A DNA stretch of 50,846 bases from an uncultured Planococcus sp. (GTDB lineage Bacteria > Bacillota > Bacilli > Bacillales_A > Planococcaceae). Made by a program: the position numbers and the translations under genes. Of the stretch, positions 1 to 9,156 are shown in pieces (positions within the stretch are counted from its first letter, which is position 1; every line of letters starts with the position of its first letter). The notes under the pieces were generated by a model, which did not search any database, was not told where the DNA came from, and worked only from the letters and a program-made list of their open reading frames with translations. The stretch is from contig CANNAE010000012.1 of the NCBI GenBank assembly GCA_947502505.1, positions 1 to 50,846 of the forward strand, given 5' to 3'.

Positions 1-25
1 TGTGAGAGTAGGACGTCGCTGGGCA
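1..25 (+). rRNA. rrf: 5S ribosomal RNA, 3' end only
   Basis: The first bases match the conserved 3' end of Bacillales 5S rRNA (a GAGAGTAGGACGTCGC core). The rest of the gene lies upstream of the window. A strong terminator follows at 35-73, so this is the end of an rRNA operon. The exact 3' end could be off by one or two bases. Confidence 0.85.
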
Positions 26-34
26 TACAAGTAG

Positions 35-73
35 AAAGGCCGTTACCGGTTCATTCCGGTAATGGCCTTTTTT
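35..73 (+). terminator. rRNA operon terminator
   Basis: A GC-rich hairpin pairs AAAGGCCGTTACCGG with CCGGTAATGGCCTTT, with one G-T pair, and is followed by a run of T. It lies directly after the 5S end and would stop the rRNA transcript before the decarboxylase gene. Confidence 0.9.
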
Positions 74-104
74 GTATCGTTTTTGTAAAAATATCACTCG
101 GCTG

Positions 105-132
105 TTCGAAAAGGGATAGCGTTCGGTATAAT
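105..132 (+). promoter_or_regulatory. Putative SigA promoter for the decarboxylase gene
   Basis: A perfect TATAAT -10 lies at 127-132. A poor -35 (TTCGAA) lies 16 bp upstream at 105-110. The position between the rRNA terminator and the gene start makes a promoter here likely, but the -35 is weak. Confidence 0.5.
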
Positions 133-171
133 GGAATAAACTATGAATAAAAACGTGAGGATGCAAAGAAT

Positions 172-1590
172 ATGACGCAAAGACGCCCAGTAGTGGAGGC
201 ATTATTGGAATTTCAAAGAAGACGGCCGATTTCGTTTCATGTCCCGGGCCACAAAAACGGCCTGCTATCCGGCTTGCCGAAAGAATTAAAAGCAGCCCTT
301 ATCTATGACATGACGGAGTTGGAGGGGCTAGACGATTTGCATGCCCCTAGCTCAGCAATCAAAGAAGCGGAAGATTTGTTGGCCGATACATATGGTTCGA
401 AAAAAAGTTATTTTCTGGTGAACGGATCGACTGCGGGAAATTTGGCGATGATTCATGCAACTTGTGGAGAGGGAGACCGGGTGATTGTGCAGCGCAACTC
501 GCATAAATCCATTTTTCATGCACTTGAGCTGGTTCACGTAAATCCTGTTTATGTAAGCCCTGAATGGGATGAGGCCACTAAAAGTGCCGGGGCCGTTGCT
601 CTTTCTACGATCATGACGGCGATAGAGGAATACCCGGAAGCGAAAGCGGTGGTTTTGACGTATCCAAGTTATTACGGCGTCGCCTCTTCTGAGTTAGAGG
701 CGATTATTCAGTATTGCCATGAATACAGCATGCCGGTGCTAGTCGATGAAGCACATGGGGCGCATCTGCCAGCAGGTGACCCGTTCCCTGTCAGTGCGCT
801 GGCTTACGGAGCCGATGCAGTGGTACAGTCTGCCCATAAAACCTTGCCAGCGATGACCATGGGTTCCTATCTTCACATAGCTGGAGAGTTGGTGAATGAA
901 ACAATGATCAGCAAGTATTTGCGGATTTTTCAATCGAGCAGCCCTTCTTATCCCATCATGGCTTCGCTTGACGATGCCAGGGCCTATATCCAAAATTATT
1001 CTGTTCATGATAAACGCGATTTTCTCGAAAAACGCCTTTATTTCCTTTCCAGTATCAGGCGGATTCCCAGCCTTGAAGTAGTGGAGACGGATGATCCGCT
1101 GAAATTATTGCTGCGGGTCGAAAATAGGGGGGGCTTCCAGCTGAAAGCAGCATTGGAGAAAACGGGTGTTTATGTGGAATTGGCGGATCCTTTCCAGGTC
1201 TTGCTGATTTTGCCGCTGTCTAAGCCTTGGCATGCGTATCCGTATGCAGACATCCGCAGCCGCATCAAAGAAGCTGTGCAAGGTGTGCGGCTATTGGAGA
1301 AGCGTGCGCCAAGCTTTCGCCCTGCCCATCCGCAACTGGTGACAGTGCCGGAGCTGTCGTTTGAGGAAGTGGATTTATCGGTTCAGGAATGGGTGCCTTA
1401 TGCGAGGGCAATCGGCCGGATTTCGGCGGCTATGGTGACGCCTTACCCGCCCGGTATTCCGCTTGTCACAGCAGGGGAGAAATGGACTGTCGAAAAAGTG
1501 GAGGAACTTTCGGATTATCTTGGGGCTGGTGCGGAGATCCAAGGAGAGCATCGCTTGTCGGAAAAGCTGGTTTCCGTCATTCCATGGTGA
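172..1590 (+). CDS. Orn/Lys/Arg decarboxylase family protein (YaaO/SpeA type)
   Basis: This is a 472-residue pyridoxal-phosphate amino-acid decarboxylase of the Orn/Lys/Arg major-domain family, cytosolic and probably feeding polyamine synthesis. The N-terminus has the family's FHVPGHKNG motif. The DEAHGAH cofactor-site motif starts at Asp192, and SAHKTLP carries the Schiff-base lysine at Lys223. A smaller C-terminal domain follows. Length fits the short Gram-positive subfamily, without the long extra domains of enterobacterial enzymes. GTGAGG at 155-160 is the likely ribosome site for ATG 172. The location, just upstream of tmk in Bacillales, matches yaaO. Substrate choice between arginine, lysine and ornithine cannot be read from sequence. 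Confidence 0.88.
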   Translation: MTQRRPVVEALLEFQRRRPISFHVPGHKNGLLSGLPKELKAALIYDMTELEGLDDLHAPSSAIKEAEDLLADTYGSKKSYFLVNGSTAGNLAMIHATCGEGDRVIVQRNSHKSIFHALELVHVNPVYVSPEWDEATKSAGAVALSTIMTAIEEYPEAKAVVLTYPSYYGVASSELEAIIQYCHEYSMPVLVDEAHGAHLPAGDPFPVSALAYGADAVVQSAHKTLPAMTMGSYLHIAGELVNETMISKYLRIFQSSSPSYPIMASLDDARAYIQNYSVHDKRDFLEKRLYFLSSIRRIPSLEVVETDDPLKLLLRVENRGGFQLKAALEKTGVYVELADPFQVLLILPLSKPWHAYPYADIRSRIKEAVQGVRLLEKRAPSFRPAHPQLVTVPELSFEEVDLSVQEWVPYARAIGRISAAMVTPYPPGIPLVTAGEKWTVEKVEELSDYLGAGAEIQGEHRLSEKLVSVIPW

Positions 1591-1652
1591 GTAGAACGAA
1601 CGCTCGGGTGGTATACAATAGCATATGCGATAGCGAATATGGGGGTAATAGT

Positions 1653-3179
1653 ATGGAACAGGAAAAGTACGCAATTATCGATATAGGCTCGAATACCATC
1701 CGGTTGGTTATTTATACGCGGGATAAGAGTGGGCGTTTCTCAGAAAGCGAGAACGTCAAGGCAGTCGCCCGCCTGCGCAATTATTTAACGGACGATCTTA
1801 CGCTTTCAGAAGAAGGCATAGCGGTATTGATCGATACCTTGAAGAGTTTTCAGGAAGTGACGCGCCATCATCAGCTTGAGGCGATTAAATGCGTAGCGAC
1901 AGCTGCTGTGCGGCAGGCGAAAAACCAGGAAGCCATCATCCAGCGAGTCGGGGAAGAGACGGATTTTACGATGCGCATCTTATCCGAGTATGAGGAAGCA
2001 CATTATGGTTATTTGGCGGTCGTCAATTCGATGGCGTATAAAAACGGCATCACGGTCGATATCGGCGGCGGCAGTACGGAACTAACCTTATTCGAAGGCC
2101 GTGAACTTATCCATTTCCACAGCTTCCCGTTCGGTGCCTTGTCGTTGAAGAAGCAGTTTATTGAAGGCGATACACCGAAAAAAAGTGAACTGAAGGCGCT
2201 GAGGGAATTTATCGAAAGCCAGTTTTTATCGCTCGACTGGATCGAGGGGAAGGAATTGCCGCTGATTGGCATCGGGGGAAGCGCACGAAACTTGGCGCAG
2301 GTTCACCAGGAGAAAATCGACTATCCACTTTCCGGCGTGCATCAGTATACAATGAAGCGAAAAGATGTAGAAGAAACGAATAAATGGCTCGGATCGATGG
2401 AATTTGATGACCTGCAGCGTGTGGAAGGTTTGTCGCGCGATCGTGCGGATATCATCATTCCAGCGGTGGAAGTGTTCAATTGCCTGATGGAATTGATCGA
2501 CGCGGAGCTCTTTGCGCTGAGCCGAAAAGGCTTGCGGGACGGTGTGTTTTACGAAGAAATGACCAAAGACTTCGAAATGCCAGTGTTTCCGAACGTCATT
2601 GAAGAAAGTTTTTACGATTTGGCGATCGACTACGATATCAACTTGACGCATGCCATCCATGTGACCAATAGTGCCTTGATGATCGTCCGCGAGTTGGTAG
2701 ATGAAGGATTTCTTGAATTGTCCGAGAGCGACCATCGCTGGGTCCGCCTCGGCAGCTCCATGTACAATCTCGGTTCGTATATCGATTCGGAATCGAGCAA
2801 CCAGCATACGTTCTATCTGCTGGCCAACCGGACCATCGATGGGCTTTTGCACAAAGAACGCATCATTGTCGCCTTGCTTGCTTCCTATAAAAACAAGAAC
2901 CTGTTCAAACGCAATGCAGCGCTTTATGAAGACTGGTTTACGGAAGAAGAGTTGGATAAATTCAATATCATGGGCGCAGTCATTAAATTCGCCTATAGTT
3001 TGAATGCGACCAAACGCGATATCGTCAAAGACATCCAAATAGAATCCAAAAAAGAAGAGCTTGTTTTCTCTATCCAATGCCGCGAAGACTGGAAACCTGA
3101 GCAATACCAAGTTGAGAAGCAGAAAAAGCATTTGGAGAAGCTATTAAAGAAAGCGATCACCGTCCACTTTCATGAATGA
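1653..3179 (+). CDS. ppx: Exopolyphosphatase, Ppx/GppA family
   Basis: The 508-residue product belongs to the actin/Hsp70-fold phosphatases that remove terminal phosphate from polyphosphate or pppGpp. The phosphate-1 loop DIGSNTIRL begins at Asp10 and the glycine-rich DIGGGSTEL loop at Asp136. The C-terminal half (about 310-508) corresponds to the helical HD-like domain of long family members. The frame stays open back to 1389, but that stretch overlaps the decarboxylase and reads as non-protein-like sequence. ATG 1653, after a GGGGGT stretch, is the natural start. ppk follows 25 bp downstream, so degradation and synthesis of polyphosphate are paired. The pair is not at this position in B. 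subtilis, as I recall it. Confidence 0.88.
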   Translation: MEQEKYAIIDIGSNTIRLVIYTRDKSGRFSESENVKAVARLRNYLTDDLTLSEEGIAVLIDTLKSFQEVTRHHQLEAIKCVATAAVRQAKNQEAIIQRVGEETDFTMRILSEYEEAHYGYLAVVNSMAYKNGITVDIGGGSTELTLFEGRELIHFHSFPFGALSLKKQFIEGDTPKKSELKALREFIESQFLSLDWIEGKELPLIGIGGSARNLAQVHQEKIDYPLSGVHQYTMKRKDVEETNKWLGSMEFDDLQRVEGLSRDRADIIIPAVEVFNCLMELIDAELFALSRKGLRDGVFYEEMTKDFEMPVFPNVIEESFYDLAIDYDINLTHAIHVTNSALMIVRELVDEGFLELSESDHRWVRLGSSMYNLGSYIDSESSNQHTFYLLANRTIDGLLHKERIIVALLASYKNKNLFKRNAALYEDWFTEEELDKFNIMGAVIKFAYSLNATKRDIVKDIQIESKKEELVFSIQCREDWKPEQYQVEKQKKHLEKLLKKAITVHFHE

Positions 3180-3204
3180 ATGAGACCTGAGGGGGAGTTA
3201 TGCC

Positions 3205-5322
3205 GTGGGAAAGAAAAAAGAAGACATGATTCAGTTGAATAGCCCTTCCTATTACAATAACCGCGAACTGAGTTGGTTGGCATTCAATGAACGGGTGTTG
3301 CAAGAAGCGCTCGACCCGAGCAACCCATTGCTCGAAAAGCTTAAGTTCCTGGCGATTTTCAGTTCCAACTTGGATGAGTTTTTCATGGTGCGGGTAGCGG
3401 GGCTCCAAGACCAGGTGAAGGTAGGATTCAATAAGCCAGAGAACAAAGCCGGGATGACGCCAAAGCAGCAATTGCATGAAATCGCTTTGAAAAACCATCA
3501 ATTGGTGAATTTACAATACGATACTTTGCGTAAAATCGTCTATCCCAAGCTTCAGAAAGAACATGTCCACTTCCTGAAAGTAAGGGAATTGAACGATTCG
3601 CAGCAAAAGGCTTTGGAGGTTTACTTTGATGAGCATATTTTCCCTGTGCTGACCCCGATGGCGATCGACGCTTACCGCCCATTTCCGATGCTTTTGAATA
3701 AAAGCATCAATTTGGCGGTGGTGTTGGAGGATGCGTCAAAAGAGGTGGATTCCGAACAACGGATCCGCACCGCCATCGTCCAATTGCCCGCCATGCTCGA
3801 ACGGTTTGTCCCGTTGCCGGAAAATGGCGGATTGCATAAATTATTGCTGCTGGACGACGTTATCGAATTTTTTATCGGCAAGCTGTTTCACGGCTATGAA
3901 GTCAAGTCGACGACGGTGTTTCGGATCACCCGCAATGCGGATATGACGATTCACGAGGAAGGTGCGCGCGACTTGCTCAAAGAGATCGAAGAAGAGCTGA
4001 GAAAACGCAAATGGGGGGCTGCCGTCCGGCTTGAAGTGCAAAAAGACGGATTGGATCCTGTTATATTGGATTACTTAATGGAAGAGTTGGAAGTGCACCC
4101 GAAAGATGTCTATAAAATTGATGGTTTTTTGGATTTGACGGTGTTCTTCGGTTTCTATAAAAAAATGGCCCCGGTATGGGAGCATCTGGTCTATGAAGGC
4201 AAAATTTCGCAACTGCCGACAGGGATGGAGAACGGCAAGGCGATTTTTGCCAAAGTCGCAGAACAAGATGTCTTTTTGCACCACCCTTACGAATCGTTCG
4301 AGCCGGTCGTCGAGTTTATTTCAGAAGCGGCGGATGATCCGGATGTGCTCGCGATCAAGCAAACCTTATACCGTGTCAGCGGCGATTCGCCGGTGATCAA
4401 TGCTTTGAAACGGGCAGCGGAAAACGGCAAGCAAGTGACAGTGCTTGTGGAATTGAAGGCACGTTTTGATGAGGAAAACAATGTGCACTGGGCGAAAGAG
4501 CTGGAAAAAGCGGGATGCCACGTTATTTATGGCATGACGCATTTGAAGACCCATAGCAAAATCACCTTGGTGGTCCGCAAAAAGCAAGGGCGCATCGAGC
4601 GCTTTGTGCATCTCGGGACCGGCAATTATAATGACCAGACGGCGAAAATCTATACGGATATGAGTTTGTTCACCTCGAAAAAAGAAATCGGCATCGATGC
4701 CACGAATTTTTTCAATTACTTGAGCGGCTATACCGAAAAACCGGAATTCCATTATTTATCGGTGGCGCCGTTTTCGATCCGCAAAGACATTCTCCATCTG
4801 ATCGATTCTGAAATCCGTTATGAGAAGAAGTATGGCAATGGCCGCATTGTGGCGAAAATGAATTCTTTAACCGATAAAGTCATCATCATGAAGCTGTATG
4901 AGGCGTCGCGTGCCGGAGTGAAGATCGAGTTGATCGTCCGCGGCATCTGCTGCTTGCGGCCGGGAATCCCTGGAGTGAGCGATAATATCCGTGTGCGCAG
5001 CATCGTCGGGCGTTTGCTCGAACATAGCCGCGTCTATTATTTCCATCAAAACGGCAAAGAGAAAATGTTTTTGTCATCCGCGGATATGATGACCAGGAAC
5101 TTGAACAACCGCATTGAAATCCTTTTTCCGGTGATCGACAAGCAAGTGAGCAAACAGGTGTGGGATATTCTGGAGCTTGGGCTAAAGGACAATGTGAAAG
5201 CGCGTGAACAGGACGAAGAAGGCAATTACGGCTATGTCCGCAGAATCGAAGGGCAAGCGGTGATCGACAGCCAGATGGAATTGTTCGAGCGTGCTTACCA
5301 AGTGGCGGAAGATGAGGAATAA
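3205..5322 (+). CDS. ppk1: Polyphosphate kinase 1
   Basis: This enzyme makes long-chain polyphosphate from ATP reversibly. The 705-residue protein has the PPK1 N-terminal domain (YYNNRELSWLAFNERVL near residue 14), a middle domain, and two phospholipase-D-like C-terminal halves. HLKTHSK carries the probable phosphorylated histidine His450, and LLEHSRVYYFH carries the second conserved histidine His607. GTG 3205 is preferred because GAGGGGGAG lies 7 bp upstream. An ATG at 3200 is out of frame, too close to the ribosome site, and ends after nine codons. Its TGA overlaps the in-frame ATG 3226, which is an alternative start. The gene probably shares a transcript with ppx. Confidence 0.95.
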   Translation: MGKKKEDMIQLNSPSYYNNRELSWLAFNERVLQEALDPSNPLLEKLKFLAIFSSNLDEFFMVRVAGLQDQVKVGFNKPENKAGMTPKQQLHEIALKNHQLVNLQYDTLRKIVYPKLQKEHVHFLKVRELNDSQQKALEVYFDEHIFPVLTPMAIDAYRPFPMLLNKSINLAVVLEDASKEVDSEQRIRTAIVQLPAMLERFVPLPENGGLHKLLLLDDVIEFFIGKLFHGYEVKSTTVFRITRNADMTIHEEGARDLLKEIEEELRKRKWGAAVRLEVQKDGLDPVILDYLMEELEVHPKDVYKIDGFLDLTVFFGFYKKMAPVWEHLVYEGKISQLPTGMENGKAIFAKVAEQDVFLHHPYESFEPVVEFISEAADDPDVLAIKQTLYRVSGDSPVINALKRAAENGKQVTVLVELKARFDEENNVHWAKELEKAGCHVIYGMTHLKTHSKITLVVRKKQGRIERFVHLGTGNYNDQTAKIYTDMSLFTSKKEIGIDATNFFNYLSGYTEKPEFHYLSVAPFSIRKDILHLIDSEIRYEKKYGNGRIVAKMNSLTDKVIIMKLYEASRAGVKIELIVRGICCLRPGIPGVSDNIRVRSIVGRLLEHSRVYYFHQNGKEKMFLSSADMMTRNLNNRIEILFPVIDKQVSKQVWDILELGLKDNVKAREQDEEGNYGYVRRIEGQAVIDSQMELFERAYQVAEDEE

Positions 5323-5403
5323 GGTCTAAAGGAAGATGCAAAAAAGGCTGTGCTTGCGGTATAGTGGGTAGTGTTTTTAATAGACAAGGAAACAGGTGAA
5401 ACT

Positions 5404-6036
5404 ATGAGTTATTTTATTACGCTAGAAGGCGGCGAAGGGTCGGGCAAAACGACAGCCTTGGCGAAATTGGCAGAACGGCTGGTCGCTGACGGCTTTGAAG
5501 TAGTAACGACACGTGAACCGGGAGGCATTGAAATCGCGGAGAAAATACGCGAGGTCATCCTGGACCGGACACATACGGCGATGGACGCCCGGACCGAAGC
5601 TTTATTATACGCAGCAGCCCGGCGCCAGCATTTGGTAGAACGTGTGCTGCCTGCACTCGAACAAGGAAAAATCGTCTTATGCGACCGTTTTGTCGACAGT
5701 AGCCTCGCTTACCAGGGACATGCCCGCGGGCTTGGGCTGGATGATGTGCTGGCGATCAATGAATTCGCTATCGAAGGGCATATGCCGGAACTGACTTTGT
5801 ATTTTGATGTCAATCCCAAAACGGGGCTTGCGCGCATCGACCTTGACCAAGGCCGTGAATTCAACCGCTTGGATGAGGAGTCATTGGCGTTTCATTATAA
5901 AGTGAGGGAAGGCTATTTGCTATTGCTCGGCCGTTATTCAGAGCGCATGCAGCTGATCAATGCGGAAAACGATGTGGATGAAGTAGTGGCGGATGCGTAC
6001 GAAGCATTGCAGCGCTTCTTGGCTGAAAAACAATAA
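5404..6036 (+). CDS. tmk: Thymidylate kinase
   Basis: This kinase phosphorylates dTMP to dTDP, an essential step of dTTP supply. The 210-residue protein has the P-loop GGEGSGKTT at 9-17, the CDRFVDSSLAYQG segment of the nucleotide monophosphate site, and a lid region with DQGREFNRLDEE. The open frame extends to 5371. ATG 5404 is preferred because AGGTGA lies just upstream and the protein then starts at the family's usual position. A TATAGT at 5360-5365 could be a -10, but I see no good -35. A terminator follows at 6048. Its place before darA and holB is conserved in Bacillales. Confidence 0.95.
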   Translation: MSYFITLEGGEGSGKTTALAKLAERLVADGFEVVTTREPGGIEIAEKIREVILDRTHTAMDARTEALLYAAARRQHLVERVLPALEQGKIVLCDRFVDSSLAYQGHARGLGLDDVLAINEFAIEGHMPELTLYFDVNPKTGLARIDLDQGREFNRLDEESLAFHYKVREGYLLLLGRYSERMQLINAENDVDEVVADAYEALQRFLAEKQ

Positions 6037-6047
6037 TGAATTGCCGG

Positions 6048-6075
6048 CAGCCCTGTTCGTCGAGGGCTGTTTTTT
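6048..6075 (+). terminator. Terminator after tmk
   Basis: CAGCCCT pairs exactly with AGGGCTG across an eight-base loop and is followed by six T. It lies 12 bp after the tmk stop codon. Confidence 0.85.
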
Positions 6076-6153
6076 CATGAGGCGGTTTGCTGGCTGTTGC
6101 CATGAATTTTTCGCATCGCAAATGGAAAGATGTGACGGGACGTTCGCCGTTCG

Positions 6154-6162
6154 TGTTATACT
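6154..6162 (+). promoter_or_regulatory. Putative extended -10 promoter for darA
   Basis: TGTTATACT reads as an extended -10 (TG-N-TATACT) about 40 bp before the darA start. No convincing -35 was found. The preceding terminator makes a promoter here necessary. Confidence 0.4.
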
Positions 6163-6194
6163 ATTACATAGAGAAGCAACTAAAAAAGGAGTGA

Positions 6195-6530
<336 letters not shown>

Positions 6531-6562
6531 GAAACAGCCTGGCCGTTTCTTCGTCCGCACTA

Positions 6563-6593
6563 CCCGTGATCCATCTGGAACACGGGATTTTTT
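6563..6593 (+). terminator. Terminator between darA and holB
   Basis: CCCGTG pairs with CACGGG, with an inner TCC/GGA pairing around ATCT, followed by ATTTTTT. It sits in the 84-bp gap after darA. holB begins 21 bp beyond, so holB may be transcribed by read-through. A smaller hairpin (GAAAC/GTTTC) lies at 6531-6549. Confidence 0.7.
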
Positions 6594-6614
6594 ACAAAGT
6601 TTGAAGGTGGAATC

Positions 6615-7607
6615 ATGCACAAAACCATAGAAGAATTACAAGACATGCAGCCTGTCGTACTCAAGCGGCTGCAGGGGGCTTATGCCAATGACCGGCTTGC
6701 CCATGCGTATCTACTCGAAGGGCCTTCGGGTTCTGGAAAGAAAGAACTGACGCATTTTTTCGTCAAATTATTATTATGCGAGACACCGGTCGACAATGTT
6801 CCATGTGAAACATGCCGAAGCTGCAAATTATATGAAAGCGGCAACCACCCGAATATTTTGTTTATCGAACCGGATGGGCAGAATATCAAAATCGACCAAA
6901 TCCGTGACTTGATTTACACGATGAATAAGACTGCTTTGAATGCCGGGCGTAAAGTCTATGTCATCGAGCAGGCGGACCGGATGAACAATTCCTCTGCCAA
7001 TGCCTTGCTGAAGTTCCTAGAAGAACCGGAAGCGAATGTGACCGCGCTATTATTGACGGAGCGTTTGAATGCCATCATGAGCACGATTCGCTCCCGCTGC
7101 CAGCTGCTGTCATTTCAGCCGCTGTCACGGCCTAGGCTGATGGAACGATTGATGGCAGATGGCATGACCGGATCGATGGCGGCGACGGTGAGCATGCTGA
7201 CGCAAAGCGAGCAGGAGGCGAAGCGGCTGAGCGAGGAAGAACAGTTTGCCGATGAGCGGAAGCTGGTATTGAAGTTGGTCGAGACGGTAGGGGGCAATGT
7301 CCACGAGGCATTACTTTTGATCCAATCTGACTGGCTGCCATTGTTCAAAGAGAAAGAAGATGCCGAAAGAGGGCTAGACATGTTATTATTTGCATATCGG
7401 GACATCGCGACAGTGAAAGCGGGTCTTGAGACTGCACGCACATATCCGGACATGGAAGAAACTTGGAAGCAGATGGCGCTTCAACGTTCGTTCGATGTAT
7501 TGTCCAGGCAGTTGCAGGCAGTGTTACAAGCCAAACAGCAATTGCCGCGCAATATGAACCGGACACTGTTGATGGAGCAATTAATGCTGAATCTGCAGGA
7601 GGGGTAG
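6615..7607 (+). CDS. holB: DNA polymerase III subunit delta'
   Basis: This is the clamp-loader delta-prime subunit, part of the complex that loads the DnaN sliding clamp. The 330-residue AAA+ protein has a degenerate Walker A, GPSGSGKK at 36-43. A zinc module uses Cys55, Cys64, Cys67 and Cys70. SRCQLL supplies the SRC motif of delta-prime/gamma subunits. The start ATG 6615 follows GAAGGTGG. ricT begins four bases after the stop, so the genes are probably cotranscribed, as in B. subtilis. Confidence 0.93.
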   Translation: MHKTIEELQDMQPVVLKRLQGAYANDRLAHAYLLEGPSGSGKKELTHFFVKLLLCETPVDNVPCETCRSCKLYESGNHPNILFIEPDGQNIKIDQIRDLIYTMNKTALNAGRKVYVIEQADRMNNSSANALLKFLEEPEANVTALLLTERLNAIMSTIRSRCQLLSFQPLSRPRLMERLMADGMTGSMAATVSMLTQSEQEAKRLSEEEQFADERKLVLKLVETVGGNVHEALLLIQSDWLPLFKEKEDAERGLDMLLFAYRDIATVKAGLETARTYPDMEETWKQMALQRSFDVLSRQLQAVLQAKQQLPRNMNRTLLMEQLMLNLQEG

Positions 7608-7611
7608 ACAA

Positions 7612-8424
7612 TTGTATAAAGTAATAGGAGTCCGCTTCAAGAAAGCGGGTAAAATATATTATTTCGATCCAGGCGAAGCTGTGATCGAAAAAGATGATTA
7701 TGTCATTGTGGAAACAGCGCGGGGCATTGAATACGGCAAAGTGGTCGTCCCTGTGAAAGAAGTCGGCGAGAATGATGTCGTCTTGCCGCTGAAGCAAGTC
7801 GTTCGCGCCGCAACTGAACGCGATCGCCTGCAAGTGGAAGAAAACCGTTCGGAAGCGGAACGCGCTTTTGAAGTAGGAACGGACAAAATCGAATCGCACC
7901 GCTTGGACATGAAGCTGGTCGATGTCGAATACACTTTCGACCGCAATAAAGTCATTTTCTATTTCACCGCAGAAGGCCGGGTCGATTTCCGTAACCTGGT
8001 GAAAGACTTGGCGTCGATTTTCCGGACGCGCATCGAACTGCGCCAAATCGGCGTACGTGACGAGGCGAAAATGCTCGGCGGCATCGGGCCGTGCGGGCGC
8101 ATGCTATGCTGTTCGACTTTCCTTGGCGATTTCGAGCCGGTGTCGATCAAAATGGCGAAAGACCAGAACTTGTCATTGAATCCGTCGAAAATCTCAGGGC
8201 TGTGCGGGCGTTTGATGTGCTGCTTAAAATACGAGAACGACGAATACGAACAAGCGAAAAAAGAAATGCCCGATATCGGCGCGCGTGTCGAAACGCCAGA
8301 TGGCAGCGGCCGCGTCGTCAGCTTGAATTTGCTTGAGAGAGTATTGAAAATCCGCCTGGCAGAACAAGACCAGACGCTGGAATATACATTGGATGAAATC
8401 ATGAACCAAGGGACGAGAGCGTGA
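7612..8424 (+). CDS. ricT: RicT/YaaT, PSP1-domain RNase Y specificity protein
   Basis: The protein resembles RicT (YaaT), part of the RicA-RicF-RicT (Y-) complex that carries iron-sulfur clusters and steers RNase Y cleavage of mRNAs in B. subtilis. The 270-residue sequence has the PSP1 domain in its middle and two cysteine clusters: Cys161, Cys166, Cys167 in GPCGRMLCC, and Cys198, Cys203, Cys204 in GLCGRLMCC. These match the cluster-binding pattern. It starts with TTG at 7612 behind a strong AGGAGGGG. In spore formers the complex also affects sporulation and competence; its retention here agrees with an RNA-processing role. Confidence 0.93.
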   Translation: MYKVIGVRFKKAGKIYYFDPGEAVIEKDDYVIVETARGIEYGKVVVPVKEVGENDVVLPLKQVVRAATERDRLQVEENRSEAERAFEVGTDKIESHRLDMKLVDVEYTFDRNKVIFYFTAEGRVDFRNLVKDLASIFRTRIELRQIGVRDEAKMLGGIGPCGRMLCCSTFLGDFEPVSIKMAKDQNLSLNPSKISGLCGRLMCCLKYENDEYEQAKKEMPDIGARVETPDGSGRVVSLNLLERVLKIRLAEQDQTLEYTLDEIMNQGTRA

Positions 8425-8437
8425 GGTGGTGGTATCA

Positions 8438-8797
8438 GTGAAAGAAAAGAACTTTTTGGATACGGTCATGGATTTTGAACAGCAATTGGAATCGATGCAA
8501 GAGCAGTTCCGTGATTTGAAAACAGTGGTAGCGCGGACGATGGAAGAGCATCATGCGCTGCAATTGGAAAATCACCATTTGCGTGCCCGCCTCGATGAAC
8601 TGAACGAAAAAGTGCCGGAACCGGAGAAAGTCGACCCGGTGAAATTGAAAAAAGCCGTCATGGACATCGGTGAAGGCTACGACAACTTGGCGCGCCTGTA
8701 CCACGAAGGCTACCACGTCTGCAACGTCCATTTCGGCAGCTCCAGAAAAGGCGACGACTGCCTGTTTTGTTTATCTTTCCTTAATAAGCAAAATTAA
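8438..8797 (+). CDS. yabA: Replication initiation control protein YabA
   Basis: YabA binds DnaA and DnaN and restrains replication initiation. The 119-residue product has an N-terminal leucine/glutamate-rich coiled coil (about 1-60), a charged linker, and a C-terminal zinc module formed by His93, Cys95, Cys108 and Cys111 in HVCNVHFG...CLFC. GTG 8438 gives the same length as I recall for B. subtilis YabA and follows GAGGTGGT. The open frame begins four codons earlier at GTG 8426. Overlap or near contact with ricT suggests one transcript. No terminator-like hairpin with a long T run follows; a repeat begins four bases after the stop. Confidence 0.92.
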   Translation: MKEKNFLDTVMDFEQQLESMQEQFRDLKTVVARTMEEHHALQLENHHLRARLDELNEKVPEPEKVDPVKLKKAVMDIGEGYDNLARLYHEGYHVCNVHFGSSRKGDDCLFCLSFLNKQN

Positions 8798-8800
8798 TAA

Positions 8801-9081
8801 AGAAAAGCCGAAGCGGCTGTTTTGGCTCGATAGGCATAAGACGGGTACCCGAAGCGGCGCTTTTTGCCGCACAGGGTAACCGGCTTATGACCTGAGAGCC
8901 AGGCCGTTGAGGCTAGACATGAAGAAAAGCCGAAGCGGCCGTTTTGGCTCGACAGGCATAAGACGGGTACCCGAAGCGGCGCTTTTTGCCGCACAGGGTA
9001 AACGGCTTATGAGCCGAGAGTCAGGCCGTTGAGGCTAGACATAAAGAAAAGCCGAAGCGGCCGTTTTGGCTCGATAGGCAT
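8801..9081. repeat. 122-bp tandem repeat, 2.3 copies, with nested inverted repeats
   Basis: Units run 8801-8922, 8923-9044 and a 37-bp partial 9045-9081. The two full copies differ at only about seven positions. Each unit contains an inverted repeat (8835-8889 and 8957-9011): a 16-bp outer stem with two or three mismatches, an inner GCGGC/GCCGC stem and a T-rich loop. Each unit also opens with AGCCGAAGCGGCT or a near copy, a short fold-back followed by GTTTT. No convincing coding frame was found. The element fills the gap between yabA and trmN6. Confidence 0.9.
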
Positions 9082-9102
9082 CATGAAGAAATAGAACCAA
9101 CA

Positions 9103-9138
9103 GGCTTCCGACACTCCGTGTGGCGGCAGCCTTTTATT
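9103..9138 (+). terminator. Possible terminator upstream of trmN6
   Basis: GGCT-CCG-CAC pairs with GTG-CGG-AGCC with small interruptions, followed by TTTTATT. It lies after the tandem repeat and before the trmN6 ribosome site. The stem is imperfect. Confidence 0.4.
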
Positions 9139-9156
9139 ATGGCAGGAGTGAACCAC

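Noticed and set aside
1389..1652. Upstream extension of the ppx reading frame
   Set aside because: It overlaps the decarboxylase gene, reads as low-plausibility protein, and the conserved Ppx start begins at ATG 1653.
2226..3131. 301-codon minus-strand frame opposite ppx
   Set aside because: It is a complementary-strand shadow of a clearly conserved gene, with no ribosome site or recognisable domain.
8801..9081. CRISPR array
   Set aside because: The units are 122 bp and directly adjacent, without spacers, and no cas genes are present.
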